A stretch of DNA of 64,000 nt from Actinostola sp. cb2023 (Eukaryota > Cnidaria > Anthozoa > Actiniaria > Actinostolidae), in assembly GCA_033675265.1 (NCBI GenBank), contig JAUJYZ010000878.1, positions 127,001-191,000 of the forward strand, read 5' to 3'. Every line of letters begins with the position of its first letter. The first letter of the stretch is position 1. The position numbers and the translations under genes are program-made. This document shows positions 63,301 through 64,000 of the stretch, piece after piece. The notes beneath the pieces were generated by a model. That model saw only the letters and a program-made list of their open reading frames with translations, searched no databases and was not told the origin of the DNA.

Positions 63301-64000
63301 CATATTACACCAAAAGCCTGCAGAAAACTCTCATGGAATTACTTGACATAGGATTATTTGATGGCACCTCCCACCTTCATGACAGTTGTAGATTGAAGCA
63401 AGGATTGTTTGAGTCCGATTTTCGTACGACCATAGTAAACCGCTGGCCACAAATATCTCGCGCTATACTTTCCGTTCCGAATAAGTGCCGAACGGACAAG
63501 GAAACCGCGAGCCCCGTAATTTTAACTTTCTGTAAGCTCGCCCTTTCGGGGCTCGCACGGTACGACATCGACATCGTGCTCTGCTCGGCACGTTCGTGCG
63601 CCTTCATGCTTAAGTTCAAATAACAACTGCAGCAGACACATGAAATGTCATACAAATGTATTTCGTGTTTTTATTTCAATTTCCATCTATTTATGGCTTG
63701 TGTTGATACGCTAAATATTGTCAGATAAAGAGATTGGGCTGCCTGTGCCAAAATCTGTTTTAATCGCACTATAAGATATCTATATTTAGTTCAAATAGGT
63801 TACATTTCATTTAGAAGCCCGACTTCACGCTAGAAGAGCGTCTAGTTTATTATTAGTCATGCAATCACTAGATTCGTTACACTATTATCGGGACTATAAA
63901 CTAAGTGGGGGAATTGTTTTTCAAATCAGTACGCTTTTTCGGGGAAATACGATTCGCACGACCTTCCGACTAGTCTCCTATGCACCCGTTCTTAGTTTCG
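63301..64000. other. Right-end intron sequence of the dynein gene
   Basis: No dynein exon was recognised here. A short inverted repeat (GCGAGCCCC / GGGGCTCGC) lies at about 63509-63563, in a locally GC-rich stretch; the 111-aa plus-strand open frame there shows no family features. Confidence 0.4.

Noticed and set aside
63288..63655. Overlapping 111-aa and 92-aa frames near the right end
   Set aside because: No domain, splice continuity or dynein similarity; GC-rich palindromic sequence in an intron explains them.

Overview
The window is animal nuclear DNA, most likely from an anthozoan cnidarian (coral or sea anemone). It has spliced genes with GT-AG introns, metazoan families (GRB2, axonemal dynein heavy chain, CD38-type ADP-ribosyl cyclase, class A GPCRs), many short fold-back DNA elements and many intronic minisatellites. 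One fold-back family (ends like GGTTGCACGAAAGGTGAATA) resembles repeats I associate with coral genomes. The species assignment is inference.

Layout. 1-14030: a recent tandem segmental duplication. Each copy carries a 52-bp minisatellite and a two-exon class A GPCR gene on the minus strand (4061-9004 and 11300-13970). 14031-19376: no gene found; a 21-bp G-rich minisatellite and a tandemly duplicated fold-back repeat. 19377-26493: a complete six-exon GRB2 gene, plus strand, 222 aa, whose introns hold a hAT-like element, a TTAA-flanked element carrying pieces of a recombinase-like gene, and several MITEs. About 29634-31772: a poorly defined gene for a one-TM membrane protein (plus). 31998-37404: an unrecognised three-exon gene (minus, 483 aa), tail-to-tail with the previous one; its second intron is 2.5 kb of ACC/CAT-rich repeat. 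39845-43541: a complete seven-exon ADP-ribosyl cyclase gene (minus, 313 aa), with a decayed inverted copy of its exon 3 at 38755-38960. 45437-48921: a third GPCR gene of the same family (plus, 332 aa). 49500-52560: nested fold-back elements. 53093-62926: the last five exons of an axonemal dynein heavy chain (minus), with a 6.2-kb minisatellite of 67-bp units in one intron; the 5' part of the gene lies beyond the window.

The genes are unrelated in pathway: signalling receptors, a receptor-tyrosine-kinase adaptor, a second-messenger enzyme and a ciliary motor. The unusual content is in how repeats interact with them. Two intronic minisatellites have units that contain the adjoining splice site (a 5' site in the dynein gene, a 3' site in the cyclase gene), so each intron holds tens of decoy sites. 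One GPCR copy has a C-terminal tail encoded by an inserted fold-back element. The cyclase reads Val where the family has the Glu that restrains cyclase activity.

All exon models were read by hand from splice signals, phase continuity and family similarity. No alignment or transcript evidence was available.
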